From CAYFUF01 sp964346245 (lineage in GTDB: Bacteria > Bacillota > Clostridia > Tissierellales > Peptoniphilaceae), in contig CAYFUF010000020.1 of the NCBI GenBank assembly GCA_964346245.1, positions 1-26,290 of the forward strand: a DNA stretch of 26,290 nucleotides. Direction: 5' to 3'. This document shows, piece by piece, positions 13,178-22,437 of this stretch (positions within the stretch are counted from its first letter, which is position 1; each line of letters starts with the position of its first letter). Made by a program: the position numbers and the translations under genes. A model generated the notes under the pieces. It was not told the DNA's origin. It made no database searches and saw only the letters and a program-made list of their open reading frames with translations.

Positions 13178-16100
13178 ATGTCTAATTCAGACAAGCTAAC
13201 GATAGATAAGATAGACAATATTAATAATCAAGAAGAGCCGCTTGACAAGAGCGGCTCTATCACAAGAATAAAGGAAGTCTACAAAGGCAAAGCCTTCATA
13301 ACTGCAAGGCGAAAAGATGACCGAAAAAGGAAACTGCGGCTTGTATTCTTTAGTTTTCTCCTTCCAATCTTAGCCTTTATCCCAGCCTTCATCGTTTCTG
13401 GTGTATTCCCTTTTGGCGGAGATACCACCCTAGCTGTAGACTTACGGCATGAATATGTTGGCTTCTATGAAGGGTTTAGAAATGCGCTGACAAGTTCCGG
13501 TGGCTTCTTTTACAATATGTATAAATCCATCGGTGGTGAAATGGTCGGCACCTTCGCTTACTATATGATGAGCCCTTGGAACTTACTCTTTTTTGTCTTC
13601 CCTAGAGAGGCAATGCCTATAGTTATCCAGGCAACTCAGATGTTGAAGATTGGTTTGGCTGGTGCTAGCTTCTCTTTGCTACTCTTGTATAATGAGCATG
13701 GTAAAGACTGGAAAGTCGTTCTGTTTTCAACCATGTACGGCCTCTTATCTTTCTCCACAGCTAACCTCTTGAATCATATGTGGTTAGACCCCATTGCCAT
13801 CTTCCCGCTCGTCATTCTGGGACTTGAGCGGCTAATCGATGGAAAGAATCCTCTCCTATATGTCTTCACGTTGACCTACATGATATGGACCAATTTCTAT
13901 ATTGGTTATATGGGCTGCATCATGGTAGTTTTATACTTCATCTATGCTATTGTACGACGGAGCGCATCTAGGGATCAGCTCAAGTGGACTGGCTTCTTCC
14001 GTCCCCTATCACGTTTTGCCCTCTACTCTCTATTAGCAGGTGCAATCTGTGCAGTTCTCCTTTTACCAACGCTCTATTCATTGGTATTGAGCAAGGTTTC
14101 CTATGCCTCTACTGTCGTTGCCAATTGGGAATTTGATTATCCCCCATTGGACTTTTTCACTAAGATGTTGCCTGGAGCCTTCAACTATGATCAAGTGCCT
14201 AGTGGCTTACCCAACGTATTTACGGGCACTATCACTAACATCTTTTTGATCGCTTACCTGCTAAATGGTAGGATTTCATTTAGAGAACGCTTTGTCAGTC
14301 TACTAATACTGGCTTTCCTGTTTCTCTCGATGAACATCGATAAACTGAATGTCTTTTGGCACGGCATGCAATATCCTATTTGGTACGAATACCGCTTCTC
14401 TTGGGTTTTTAGTTTCTTTATTGCCCTTCTAGCTTTTAGGTCCTTCATGCGTTTTGAAAAAGCCAATATTCTTAAGTTTATAATAGTCGTCTTGCTCTAC
14501 GGGGCTCTGTATGCTTATCTCTATTTACATTTAGAGGACTACGACTTCTTAATGATCTATCATTTGGTTGGTGGCGCGATTATTTTTGTTGCCCTAATGG
14601 CCATGATTCTTATCTACCCCCACAAACGTAAAGTGGCTGCAATATTGCTTCTCCTTATCTCCTTCGCAGAGATGAGTTTGAACGCATCCGTACACACTGT
14701 AGTATACAATTATGAGAGTATGGAAGAATTCCAGTTCTTTGACCGAGTAATGCACGAAGCCTTAGATGGAGTTCGCCCTGATGAAGAGGACGAATTCTGG
14801 CGAATTGAGAAGACCTTCATGCACGATAACAATGATGGTATGCGTTTTCATTATCCGACGACTACCCATTTCAATTCTGCGCTTGAAAGAAAGACCATCG
14901 ATCTCTTCTCGGCTATGGGATTTGCCGTATCGAACAACTCGCTCAACGGGACTAATCCTACAAAATTTACCGATGCAATGTTTGGGATTCGTTACTACAT
15001 GCGTGGATTAAAATCGGCGCAAGAAGAAGACATACAAGGAATTGATAAGCTAAAGGATAAGAGCAATCGACCTGATCTCGTCGATATGGACCTAATCAGA
15101 GAAACGAACTATGTACAAATCTTTGAAAACAACAATTATCTACCTCTTGGCCTCTTAGCTGAAGCTGACATAGAAAATCTAAAGTCTGCTAGAGCAAATC
15201 CTTTGGACTTCCAAGATCGAATCATGAATACGCTAGATAACACTGATGAAGAAAATAATTACTACGTAAGATTAGCCGTTAAACACAGCCGGATAGAGAA
15301 CCTCGATATTAAACCTCAAGGTAAAAATCGAACAAACTATACAAGGATTGAACCCGAAATGGAAGCTTACCTCGATTATAGCTTCTATCTTATGGAGGGA
15401 AATTCCCATTACCTGACCGTGTCTAACACTTTGGATCGCAATAATTCTAAACTATACTTGAACAGTGTTGAGCTTGCCAACAAGAGGATGGGCCGTCATA
15501 ATAGTTCTCAAGTATACAATGTGTCGAATAGTAAAGACGCCAATGCCGAGAACCATCTCAAAGTAGAACTGTTAAAAGATAAGAATGGTTTTGATATCAA
15601 TAATATTTCACTATTCTACCTAGACGAAGAGCTCTTCCAAGACTTAATTGCCTTTCAACAAAAACATGGTCTGGAGTTGGATTACTTCTCTGATACACAT
15701 ATCAGAGGCACTTTCACGGCCACCGAAAATACACCCTACCTGCTTATCACTCTCCCCCATGACCAAGGATGGCATGCAAAAGTAGACGGAAAAGCAGTTG
15801 AAACCGTCGAAGTGCTGGATGCGCTAATCGCTATACCCGTTTCTGAAGGTCATCATGAATTGGAGTTAAGCTATGAGCTTCCTTACTTCAAACTAGGTGC
15901 AATCATTTCTATAGGAGCACTCATTGCCCTATTCTTCATCCTTATCTTTAGGGGAATTAATAATAGAAGACGCAGAAAGAAAAGTAAGCCAGCTGAACAA
16001 AAAGTGTGGACAAGAAAAGAGCTGAGACGCTCAATTGTTAGCAAAGAAGGCAATCAATCTAGCTCTACTATGAGTCTTATTAAAGAGACTCCAGACGTTG

Positions 16101-16252
16101 AATCCAAGGATAAAACTGACGGTAATGAAGAATCACTGATTCCTGAAGAAGCCGATAATATTGTACAGGATGCGTCCAGTAACCATATGGACATCACAGA
16201 GGATAAGAATATAATAATTGATGGGGTTGATGATGAAACTAAAAACGACTAA
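13178..16252 (+). CDS. YfhO-family polytopic membrane protein
   Basis: About 1024 residues. A cytoplasmic N-terminus (1-50) is followed by roughly a dozen membrane helices up to about 510, a large extracytoplasmic domain (about 515-895), a last helix (about 903-924) and a basic-then-acidic cytoplasmic tail of about 99 residues. The FPFGGDT block after the first helix and the luminal DLRHEYVGFYEGFRNAL segment fit the YfhO family (PF09586), a GT-C-like fold. Bacillus and Listeria relatives are implicated in sugar modification of lipoteichoic acid using undecaprenyl-linked sugars; substrate here is unknown. AGGAGG (13167-13172) is 5 bases before ATG 13178. A 9-bp hairpin lies within codons 19-27. 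The 3' end overlaps the zinc-ribbon gene by 20 bases. Confidence 0.9.
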   Translation: MSNSDKLTIDKIDNINNQEEPLDKSGSITRIKEVYKGKAFITARRKDDRKRKLRLVFFSFLLPILAFIPAFIVSGVFPFGGDTTLAVDLRHEYVGFYEGFRNALTSSGGFFYNMYKSIGGEMVGTFAYYMMSPWNLLFFVFPREAMPIVIQATQMLKIGLAGASFSLLLLYNEHGKDWKVVLFSTMYGLLSFSTANLLNHMWLDPIAIFPLVILGLERLIDGKNPLLYVFTLTYMIWTNFYIGYMGCIMVVLYFIYAIVRRSASRDQLKWTGFFRPLSRFALYSLLAGAICAVLLLPTLYSLVLSKVSYASTVVANWEFDYPPLDFFTKMLPGAFNYDQVPSGLPNVFTGTITNIFLIAYLLNGRISFRERFVSLLILAFLFLSMNIDKLNVFWHGMQYPIWYEYRFSWVFSFFIALLAFRSFMRFEKANILKFIIVVLLYGALYAYLYLHLEDYDFLMIYHLVGGAIIFVALMAMILIYPHKRKVAAILLLLISFAEMSLNASVHTVVYNYESMEEFQFFDRVMHEALDGVRPDEEDEFWRIEKTFMHDNNDGMRFHYPTTTHFNSALERKTIDLFSAMGFAVSNNSLNGTNPTKFTDAMFGIRYYMRGLKSAQEEDIQGIDKLKDKSNRPDLVDMDLIRETNYVQIFENNNYLPLGLLAEADIENLKSARANPLDFQDRIMNTLDNTDEENNYYVRLAVKHSRIENLDIKPQGKNRTNYTRIEPEMEAYLDYSFYLMEGNSHYLTVSNTLDRNNSKLYLNSVELANKRMGRHNSSQVYNVSNSKDANAENHLKVELLKDKNGFDINNISLFYLDEELFQDLIAFQQKHGLELDYFSDTHIRGTFTATENTPYLLITLPHDQGWHAKVDGKAVETVEVLDALIAIPVSEGHHELELSYELPYFKLGAIISIGALIALFFILIFRGINNRRRRKKSKPAEQKVWTRKELRRSIVSKEGNQSSSTMSLIKETPDVESKDKTDGNEESLIPEEADNIVQDASSNHMDITEDKNIIIDGVDDETKND
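13234..13258. other. GC-rich hairpin inside the 5' end of the yfhO-like gene
   Basis: AGAGCCGCT (13234-13242) and AGCGGCTCT (13250-13258) form a perfect 9-bp stem with a 7-base loop, spanning codons 19-27. No T run follows. It could slow early translation or protect RNA, or reflect chance. Confidence 0.55.
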
Positions 16253-16577
16253 GAACATTTATACTTTGCTGGAATTCCTCATGATTCTATTTATTTTGCT
16301 AGCAATAGTCGATATAAAAGGTCTACGGATTCTCTTCATAGTTCTCGCTGGTTTAACTTTGGTTGCGAGTGCCTACCTTGATTATAATTATTGGCGGTGT
16401 CCTTCGTGTGCCAGACACCTGGGCCGAAGGATGTATCCTGCTCCAGGAGCTTGTAAGCATTGCGGTCATGACTTTAAAGACAATGATGTGGTCAATGCTA
16501 AAGAGCTAAAAGACTATTTTTATGGAAAGAAAGCTAATGAGCAAAATCTTGAAGAGCTCGATCACAAACACGATTAA
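16233..16577 (+). CDS. Small membrane protein with a zinc ribbon
   Basis: About 114 residues. Two membrane helices (about 10-27 and 31-49) are followed by a four-Cys zinc ribbon, Cys56-Pro-Ser-Cys59 and Cys74-Lys-His-Cys77-Gly, then a charged tail ending in His/Asp/Lys. Similar small two-helix zinc-ribbon proteins are common in clostridia with no known role. The frame is open further upstream, but GGGG at 16223-16226 stands 6 bases before ATG 16233, which I chose; ATG 16230 is possible. It overlaps the end of the yfhO-like gene by 20 bases, so the two are co-translated and may work together at the membrane. Confidence 0.82.
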   Translation: MKLKTTKNIYTLLEFLMILFILLAIVDIKGLRILFIVLAGLTLVASAYLDYNYWRCPSCARHLGRRMYPAPGACKHCGHDFKDNDVVNAKELKDYFYGKKANEQNLEELDHKHD

Positions 16578-16596
16578 CGTAAACTTATAAGAAACC

Positions 16597-16640
16597 AAAA
16601 TGCCTGTTAGATTGCTAATCTGCTATCTAACAGGCATTTT
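16597..16640. terminator. Bidirectional terminator between the zinc-ribbon gene and rny
   Basis: AAAATGCCTGTTAGAT (16597-16612) is perfectly complementary to ATCTAACAGGCATTTT (16625-16640) with a 12-base loop. The A and T ends give a T tract on either strand, fitting its place between convergent units. Confidence 0.9.
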
Positions 16641-16666
16641 ACTTGTTAATTCATTGTAGTTATAAA

Positions 16667-18211
16667 TTATTTCGCTAAGCTTTCAGCTCTTGTCTCACGG
16701 ATTAGATTAATCTTTATTTGTCCTGGATACTCTAATTCGTTCTCTACTTTTTGAGCAATTTCATGTGCGAGAACCGTTAGTTTATCTTCGGGGATCCTCT
16801 CTGGCTTGACCATTATACGAATTTCTCGGCCAGCCTGAATCGCAAATGATTGCTCGATACCCTCAAATGAGTTTGCGATGTTCTCGAGATCTTCAAGCCG
16901 CTTTACATAGTTCTCCATCGATTCTCGTCTAGCACCAGGTCTTGCTGCTGATATAGCATCTGCTGCTTGGACAATCATTGCTTCAATGGTAGATGGCTCC
17001 ACATCATTATGATGGGATTCAATACAATGGATAACTTCCTTGCTCTCCTTGTATTTCTTGGCCATCTTAACACCAAGGTCAACGTGTGGCCCCTCCACTT
17101 CGTGATCAATCGCCTTGCCAAGGTCATGGAGAAGACCTCCGCGTTTAGCAATTTTCACGTTAGCGCCAACTTCTTCGGCTATCATACCAGCTAAGTTAGC
17201 AACTTCAATGGAATGAGCTAGGGCATTTTGTCCATACGATGTACGGTACTTCATCTTACCGAGCGTCTTCACAATCTCAGGGTGCATATTCCGAATACCA
17301 ACTTCATCCAGAGCATTTTCACCAGCTTCACGAATAGTCGTATTGACTTCCTGTTCCGCTTTAGCAAATAACTCTTCTATCCTTGTTGGGTGAATACGGC
17401 CATCGACAATAAGCTTCTCTAAAGCAACTCTTGCCTTCTCCCTGCGAACAGGGTCAAAGCAAGATAAGACAACGGCCTGTGGCGTATCATCAATGATCAG
17501 GTCGACACCGGTAAGCGTTTCAAAGGCACGAATGTTGCGTCCTTCCCTACCGATAATTCTTCCCTTCATCTCGTCATTTGGAAGGGATACAACGGAAACA
17601 GTCGATTCTGCGACATAGTCAGAACTATAACGCTGGATTGTGCGGGTAATAATCTCTCTCGCAATAATCTCTTTCTGATCGTTTGTCTTCGCTTCATACT
17701 CCTTCAAAATCTTTGCTTGTTCATGGATTGAATTCATCCGAGCCTCATCGAGGATAATATTTTTTGCCTCATCCTCGCTCAAGTTAGCAATTCTTTCTAA
17801 CTCAGCATTTTGTTTCTCGATTATTTGATCAATACTCTCCTCTTTGTTCTTAAGTTTTTCTTGATCGCGATTCAATCTCTCACTGCGTTTTTCAAGCTGA
17901 TCTGATTTCGATTCTAAAGATTCTTCACGCTTTAATACTCTGCGTTCCATATCTTGTAGTTCATTCTGTCTCTTCTGATTAGCAAGCTCTTGTTCATAAC
18001 GTAACTTATGAATTTCATCTTTTGCCTCTAACAAGGCTTCTCTCTTATTAGACTCTGCTTCTTTGTTCGCATCATTAAGAATCTTCTGTGCCAGTTCTTC
18101 TGCAGAACCGATACGGGATGCGTTTTGTTTTGAACGAACATAATTTCCTAGAATGAAACCAATTATCAGCCCGATTAGCACTGCAACCACGGGGATAATG
18201 ATTTCTTGCAT
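16667..18211 (-). CDS. rny: Ribonuclease Y
   Basis: 514 residues, the usual RNase Y length. A membrane anchor (about 4-24) is followed by a long charged coiled coil (about 35-185), a KH domain with GRIIGREG (217-224) and an HD domain with the metal-binding pair His362-Asp363 (LLHDLGKAIDHE). It is the membrane-tethered endoribonuclease that starts mRNA decay in many Bacillota. AGGAGG stands just before ATG 18211. It is the last gene of the ftsK-pgsA-recA-rny run, 50 bases after recA, and ends at the bidirectional terminator. PNPase, a known partner in RNA decay, is encoded upstream at 22438-24540. Confidence 0.97.
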   Translation of the reverse strand: MQEIIIPVVAVLIGLIIGFILGNYVRSKQNASRIGSAEELAQKILNDANKEAESNKREALLEAKDEIHKLRYEQELANQKRQNELQDMERRVLKREESLESKSDQLEKRSERLNRDQEKLKNKEESIDQIIEKQNAELERIANLSEDEAKNIILDEARMNSIHEQAKILKEYEAKTNDQKEIIAREIITRTIQRYSSDYVAESTVSVVSLPNDEMKGRIIGREGRNIRAFETLTGVDLIIDDTPQAVVLSCFDPVRREKARVALEKLIVDGRIHPTRIEELFAKAEQEVNTTIREAGENALDEVGIRNMHPEIVKTLGKMKYRTSYGQNALAHSIEVANLAGMIAEEVGANVKIAKRGGLLHDLGKAIDHEVEGPHVDLGVKMAKKYKESKEVIHCIESHHNDVEPSTIEAMIVQAADAISAARPGARRESMENYVKRLEDLENIANSFEGIEQSFAIQAGREIRIMVKPERIPEDKLTVLAHEIAQKVENELEYPGQIKINLIRETRAESLAK

Positions 18212-18261
18212 GCGACACCTCCTTTTCTATCAATTTTTCAAAGTTTAAAATCTTAGTGTGA

Positions 18262-19335
18262 TCAGCTGAGGTCAAATGTATCCACATCTTCCAGTTCCTC
18301 GACGTAGTCATCGTCTTCAGGACTTGATCCAAGTTGATTCATTGCTTGGCGAACTCGAGTTTCAATCTCTTTTTGAATATCTTGGTTCTCCTCCAAGAAT
18401 TGTTTTGAGTTCTCTCTTCCTTGGCCTAGCTTTTCACCTTCAAAGCTATACCAAGCGCCAGCCCGATCAACTATATTTAAATCATATGCAGTATCCAGAA
18501 GAGCTCCAATTTTAGAGATTCCAGTACCATACATGATATCGAACTCCACTCGTTTGAATGGAGGAGCGACCTTATTCTTTACCACTTTAACTTTAGTACG
18601 ATTGCCAATAACTTCATCTCTATCCTTAATCTGCTCGCCGCGGCGAATATCTAAACGAACCGAAGAATAGAATTTAAGGGCAATTCCACCTGTTGTCACC
18701 TCTGGGTTGCCATAGATAACACCAATTTTTTGCCTTAATTGATTCAAGAAGACGACAGTTGTATTTGATTTAGCAACAATAGGTGTCAGTTTTCTTAATG
18801 CCTGGCTCATCAAACGAGCAAGCAAACCAACATGTGTGTCCCCCATCTCCCCCTCAATTTCTGCTCGTGGTACTAAAGCAGCCACCGAGTCAATTACCAC
18901 AATATCAATTGCATTTGATCGTACTAAGCTCTCACAAATCTCCAGGGCAGATTCGCCGTCATCCGGTTGTGACAAGACAAGATTTTCAATATCTACCCCT
19001 AAGTTTCTTGCATAGTTAACATCTAGGGCATGCTCAGCATCAATAAAAGCAGCAATGCCCCCAAGTCTCTGAGCTTGAGCTACACATTCTAACGCTAAGG
19101 TAGTCTTACCAGACGATTCTGGGCCATATATCTCGACAATCCGACCTCTTGGCAGGCCACCAATCCCTAAGGCTAAATCTAAGTTGATTGCACCTGTTGG
19201 AATTGCTTCTATCTCTTCAACGGGCATGTCACCAAGTTTCATGACAGCACCTTTACCAAATTGCTTTTGAATTTTGCCGAAGGCAACTTCTAAGGCCTTC
19301 TGCTTATCATCTTTATTCATATTTGAAATCGCCAT
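18262..19335 (-). CDS. recA: Recombinase RecA
   Basis: 357 residues. Walker A GPESSGKT is at 71-78; further RecA blocks visible are the IDAEHALD segment, Walker B (IVVIDSVAAL) and the L2-adjacent FLNQLRQKIGV. It forms filaments on single-stranded DNA, drives strand exchange, and triggers LexA cleavage. The acidic C-terminal tail ends VEELEDVDTFDLS. The RBS AGGAGG is a few bases before ATG 19335. It lies 17 bases after pgsA and 50 bases before rny. No LexA box (GAAC-N4-GTTC type) is apparent directly upstream, so expression probably comes from the operon promoter before ftsK. Confidence 0.98.
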   Translation of the reverse strand: MAISNMNKDDKQKALEVAFGKIQKQFGKGAVMKLGDMPVEEIEAIPTGAINLDLALGIGGLPRGRIVEIYGPESSGKTTLALECVAQAQRLGGIAAFIDAEHALDVNYARNLGVDIENLVLSQPDDGESALEICESLVRSNAIDIVVIDSVAALVPRAEIEGEMGDTHVGLLARLMSQALRKLTPIVAKSNTTVVFLNQLRQKIGVIYGNPEVTTGGIALKFYSSVRLDIRRGEQIKDRDEVIGNRTKVKVVKNKVAPPFKRVEFDIMYGTGISKIGALLDTAYDLNIVDRAGAWYSFEGEKLGQGRENSKQFLEENQDIQKEIETRVRQAMNQLGSSPEDDDYVEELEDVDTFDLS

Positions 19336-19352
19336 GATTCCTCCTATTTATA

Positions 19353-19907
19353 TTATATATTTTCTAGGTCTAATACTTTGATGTTTTTTACCAGGTAGTC
19401 GACTGCAGAAATAATGGTAAATGCCAAAGCAATATACAAAAGTACAGCCGAAACCTCATAGTTATGGAAAAATCCAATATTTGCTAGTAAATTGTCTTCC
19501 AATAGATACATTATAATCGCTAGCATCTGAAATGTCGTCTTATATTTTCCCCATTTGGATGCCGCTATCGTTACCCCATCAGAGGCAGCAATTGTTCGGA
19601 ATCCAGTAATCATCAATTCTCTTGCCACAATGACGACTACAATCCACGCTGGAATCTTATTCACGCTGATCAACATAATAAAAGCGGCCTGTGTAAGTAC
19701 TTTATCAACTAATGGGTCCACAAACTTTCCAAAAGTTGTCATCATGTCGTATTTTCTAGCTATATATCCATCGACAAAGTCAGAAAGGGACGCAATGATA
19801 AAAATAAGAGCAGGCACTACACTTGTTACACCCATCAAAATAAAAGATACGACAAAAACAGGTATCATTAATAAGCGAAACATCGTCACCTTATTCGCTA
19901 AATTCAT
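19353..19907 (-). CDS. pgsA: CDP-diacylglycerol--glycerol-3-phosphate 3-phosphatidyltransferase
   Basis: About 184 residues with about five membrane helices. The CDP-alcohol phosphotransferase motif is complete: Asp46-Gly47-x2-Ala50-Arg51-x8-Gly60-x3-Asp64-x3-Asp68. It makes phosphatidylglycerol phosphate, the first step to phosphatidylglycerol and cardiolipin. The frame is open from ATG 19931, but AAGGTG at 19914-19919 sits 6 bases before ATG 19907, which gives the typical start MNLANKVTMFRLLMIPVF. This reduces the overlap with the end of ftsK to 17 bases. In Bacillota the order pgsA-cinA-recA is common; here cinA is missing. A cardiolipin synthase of the same family is the main alternative. 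Confidence 0.94.
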   Translation of the reverse strand: MNLANKVTMFRLLMIPVFVVSFILMGVTSVVPALIFIIASLSDFVDGYIARKYDMMTTFGKFVDPLVDKVLTQAAFIMLISVNKIPAWIVVVIVARELMITGFRTIAASDGVTIAASKWGKYKTTFQMLAIIMYLLEDNLLANIGFFHNYEVSAVLLYIALAFTIISAVDYLVKNIKVLDLENI

Positions 19908-22329
19908 CACTTTCACCTTCTTCTTCATCATAATAGTTTTCGCTGATTAACACTTCTCTTGGCTTGGATCCATCCTGAGGACTGACAGCCCCCATCGTCT
20001 CTAAATCATCCATGATTCTACCCGCTCTTGCGTAACCAATACGAAAACGCCTTTGCAAACCAGAAATAGATGCTGTTTCCTCATGGCTGATGAACTCCAA
20101 AACCTCGCTCATCAATTCATCTTGATCTTCAGCTGAGCTTGAGCCAGCAGAAGAACCTTCATTTAACTTCTCCAAAGATTCCATCAGGTCTCTGTCATAA
20201 TGGGTATCATGTTTATCTTTGACAAAACTAACCACATTGGAAACTTCAGAATCACTAATAAAAGCACCTTGCACCCGAATTGGTTTGGGAAAGCTTGCTG
20301 GATGATAAAGCATGTCTCCTCGACCTAAGAGTTTTTCTGCCCCAGACATATCCAAAATTGTTCTGGAATCAATCGCAGAAGATACTTGGAAAGAAATCCG
20401 AGATGGAATGTTCGCTTTAATGATTCCCGTAATAACATCTACAGAAGGTCTTTGTGTTGCAATGATCAAGTGGATACCACACGCCCTTGCCATCTGTGCT
20501 AAACGAGTAATATGCGATTCTACATCCTTGGCAGCAACCATCATGAGGTCTGAAAGCTCATCAATGATGACAACGATAAAGGGTAAGTTCTCCATCTCTT
20601 CGTCTATTGTTCTCTTCTCACGATAACCCCGTATGTCTCTAACAGAATAGGTTGAGAAGAGTTTGTAGCGCCTTTCCATCTCTTGGACGGCCATATACAA
20701 AGCTCTACTGGCTTTCTTTGGGTCTGTCACAACAGGTATCAATAGATGAGGAATTCCGTTATAGACCGAGAGTTCAACAACCTTAGGGTCAACCAATATC
20801 AGGCGAACTTCATCTGGTGAATACTTGTAGAGTACACTCATAATAATCGTATTGATACAGACCGACTTTCCTGAACCAGTCGCACCAGCAATGAGCAAGT
20901 GAGGCATCTTAGCGATATTAGCTATAATCGGTTTGCCAGAAATGCTTTGACCTAGGGCAATAGGAATCGAATCACTAATAGATTCATATTCTTTGGATTG
21001 TAGGATATCCCGGAATAGAACAGCCTCCATCTTTTCATTTGGCACCTCTATGCCTACGTAAGGCTTGCCTGGAATAGGGGCTTCTATACGCACTTCAGAG
21101 GCAGCTAAACTCAGCGCTAAATCGTCAGATAAATTAGTAATTCTGCTGACTTTGACGCCAGGAGCTGGCTTAAGTTCAAATTGAGTGACTGCTGGTCCTC
21201 TTTGTATAGTCATAACCCTAGCTTCGATATCGAAGCTAGATAGAGTATCTTCAATTAGTTTTGCTTGCTTTTTCAAGTCACTTTCATTAATAGACGCTAG
21301 CTTGTTATTCTTCTTTAGAAGCTCAGCAGGCGGCTTTTCATAAGTAATTGGGTCGTGATCGATAGAAAAGCCCAATGAGTCAATCGACATCTGGTCACTG
21401 TCGCTTGCCTTGGTTTCTGGTCGATCAGATGACTCTTTGCCTACCTGCCCATTATTCTGTTTTACTTTATCTCCACGTTCTGATATGTTTTCGCTAGATA
21501 AAACGCTTTTCTTCTTAGCATCTGCGGAAGTAATCGATATGTCGCCATCCCGCGTAGGATCAAAGTCATCCGCATAGTTTTTAATCTGAATAACCTGTTC
21601 TGTTTCTTTTTGGAAGGGGTCATTATTCATATTTATACTGATTATGCCATCTTCAGTCGCAGTCTTATTAGGTTGTTTCGTTCTTTTCCCTCTAGTTTCA
21701 TTCAAGGCCCTACGTTCATCTCGCTTAAGTTTAGAATCTTGTAAGCTGGCAGAAACCTTATCTTTACTGATGCTTAATAAATTCTTGATTCCAAGATAAC
21801 ACTTCTCTAAAAAAGCAGAAAATGGCAAGTCAAATAGATGCAAGATAAAAAACAAAAGGATGATTGCAATTAGAATACTAATACCAATATTACCAACCAT
21901 TCTCTGTAAGATGAATGTAAAGAAAGCGCCAATAACACCCGGTCCTCGCTTAAGCAGGCCATGTTCCCCAGCAAGTTCCATCGTTGTTCCAAAACTACCG
22001 TCAGGTGATTCCTTCATCCCCAGAATCAGGGCAAAACAAAGAAACAAGGCGAAGAGGTAAGCTACATTCTTAGCTAGTTTTCCTTTCAGGTGTCCTGTTG
22101 CCCAACTTAAAAGCAAGATAAATAGTAAAGGTGGTAGCGCATAAGCAGTCAGACCAAACAATTGAAAAGCAAAGCCACCCACGATTCTACCGATAGCACC
22201 CAACTGTTGTTGAAAATAAATAGAAGCAAAGACGAGAACGAAGACAAAAAAGACAAGCACAGTAATGAGTTCACAGTTAATATTCGGTTTTGTTTTCTTT
22301 GTTCGCCGTGATCTACGTTTGTTAGCCAT
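19891..22329 (-). CDS. ftsK: DNA translocase FtsK/SpoIIIE
   Basis: 812 residues. Four membrane helices lie at about 22-170, followed by a charged linker (about 190-330), the alpha/beta motor domain with Walker A GATGSGKS (482-489) and Walker B FIVVIIDELSDLM (584-596), and a C-terminal winged-helix gamma domain (about 735-795, with SISGLQRRFRIGYARAGRIMDDLE). It pumps DNA through the division septum during chromosome segregation, and in sporulating species into the forespore. GGGGG at 22334-22338 precedes ATG 22329. It is the first gene of the ftsK-pgsA-recA-rny run, with its own extended -10 promoter. Both FtsK and SpoIIIE names are possible; sequence alone does not decide. Confidence 0.96.
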   Translation of the reverse strand: MANKRRSRRTKKTKPNINCELITVLVFFVFVLVFASIYFQQQLGAIGRIVGGFAFQLFGLTAYALPPLLFILLLSWATGHLKGKLAKNVAYLFALFLCFALILGMKESPDGSFGTTMELAGEHGLLKRGPGVIGAFFTFILQRMVGNIGISILIAIILLFFILHLFDLPFSAFLEKCYLGIKNLLSISKDKVSASLQDSKLKRDERRALNETRGKRTKQPNKTATEDGIISINMNNDPFQKETEQVIQIKNYADDFDPTRDGDISITSADAKKKSVLSSENISERGDKVKQNNGQVGKESSDRPETKASDSDQMSIDSLGFSIDHDPITYEKPPAELLKKNNKLASINESDLKKQAKLIEDTLSSFDIEARVMTIQRGPAVTQFELKPAPGVKVSRITNLSDDLALSLAASEVRIEAPIPGKPYVGIEVPNEKMEAVLFRDILQSKEYESISDSIPIALGQSISGKPIIANIAKMPHLLIAGATGSGKSVCINTIIMSVLYKYSPDEVRLILVDPKVVELSVYNGIPHLLIPVVTDPKKASRALYMAVQEMERRYKLFSTYSVRDIRGYREKRTIDEEMENLPFIVVIIDELSDLMMVAAKDVESHITRLAQMARACGIHLIIATQRPSVDVITGIIKANIPSRISFQVSSAIDSRTILDMSGAEKLLGRGDMLYHPASFPKPIRVQGAFISDSEVSNVVSFVKDKHDTHYDRDLMESLEKLNEGSSAGSSSAEDQDELMSEVLEFISHEETASISGLQRRFRIGYARAGRIMDDLETMGAVSPQDGSKPREVLISENYYDEEEGESDEFSE

Positions 22330-22360
22330 ATATCCCCCATCTCGTTTTTATCTACCTTTC

Positions 22361-22369
22361 ATTATAGCA
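22361..22369 (-). promoter_or_regulatory. Extended -10 promoter of the ftsK operon
   Basis: On the minus strand this is TGCTATAAT, with a perfect TATAAT at 22361-22366, 31 bases upstream of the ftsK start and directly after the pnp terminator. The -35 is unclear. The same nine bases serve the CDF gene (4007-4015). Confidence 0.68.
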
Positions 22370-22384
22370 CACAAGCTGGTGAAG

Positions 22385-22425
22385 AAAAAAAAGTACCTCA
22401 AAGAAAGACACTTTCTTTGAGGTAC
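22385..22425 (-). terminator. Intrinsic terminator of pnp
   Basis: GTACCTCAAAGAAAG and CTTTCTTTGAGGTAC (22393-22407 and 22411-22425) are perfect 15-base arms with a 3-base loop. On the minus strand the stem is followed by eight T (22385-22392). Confidence 0.95.
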
Positions 22426-22437
22426 ATGGATTACTTA

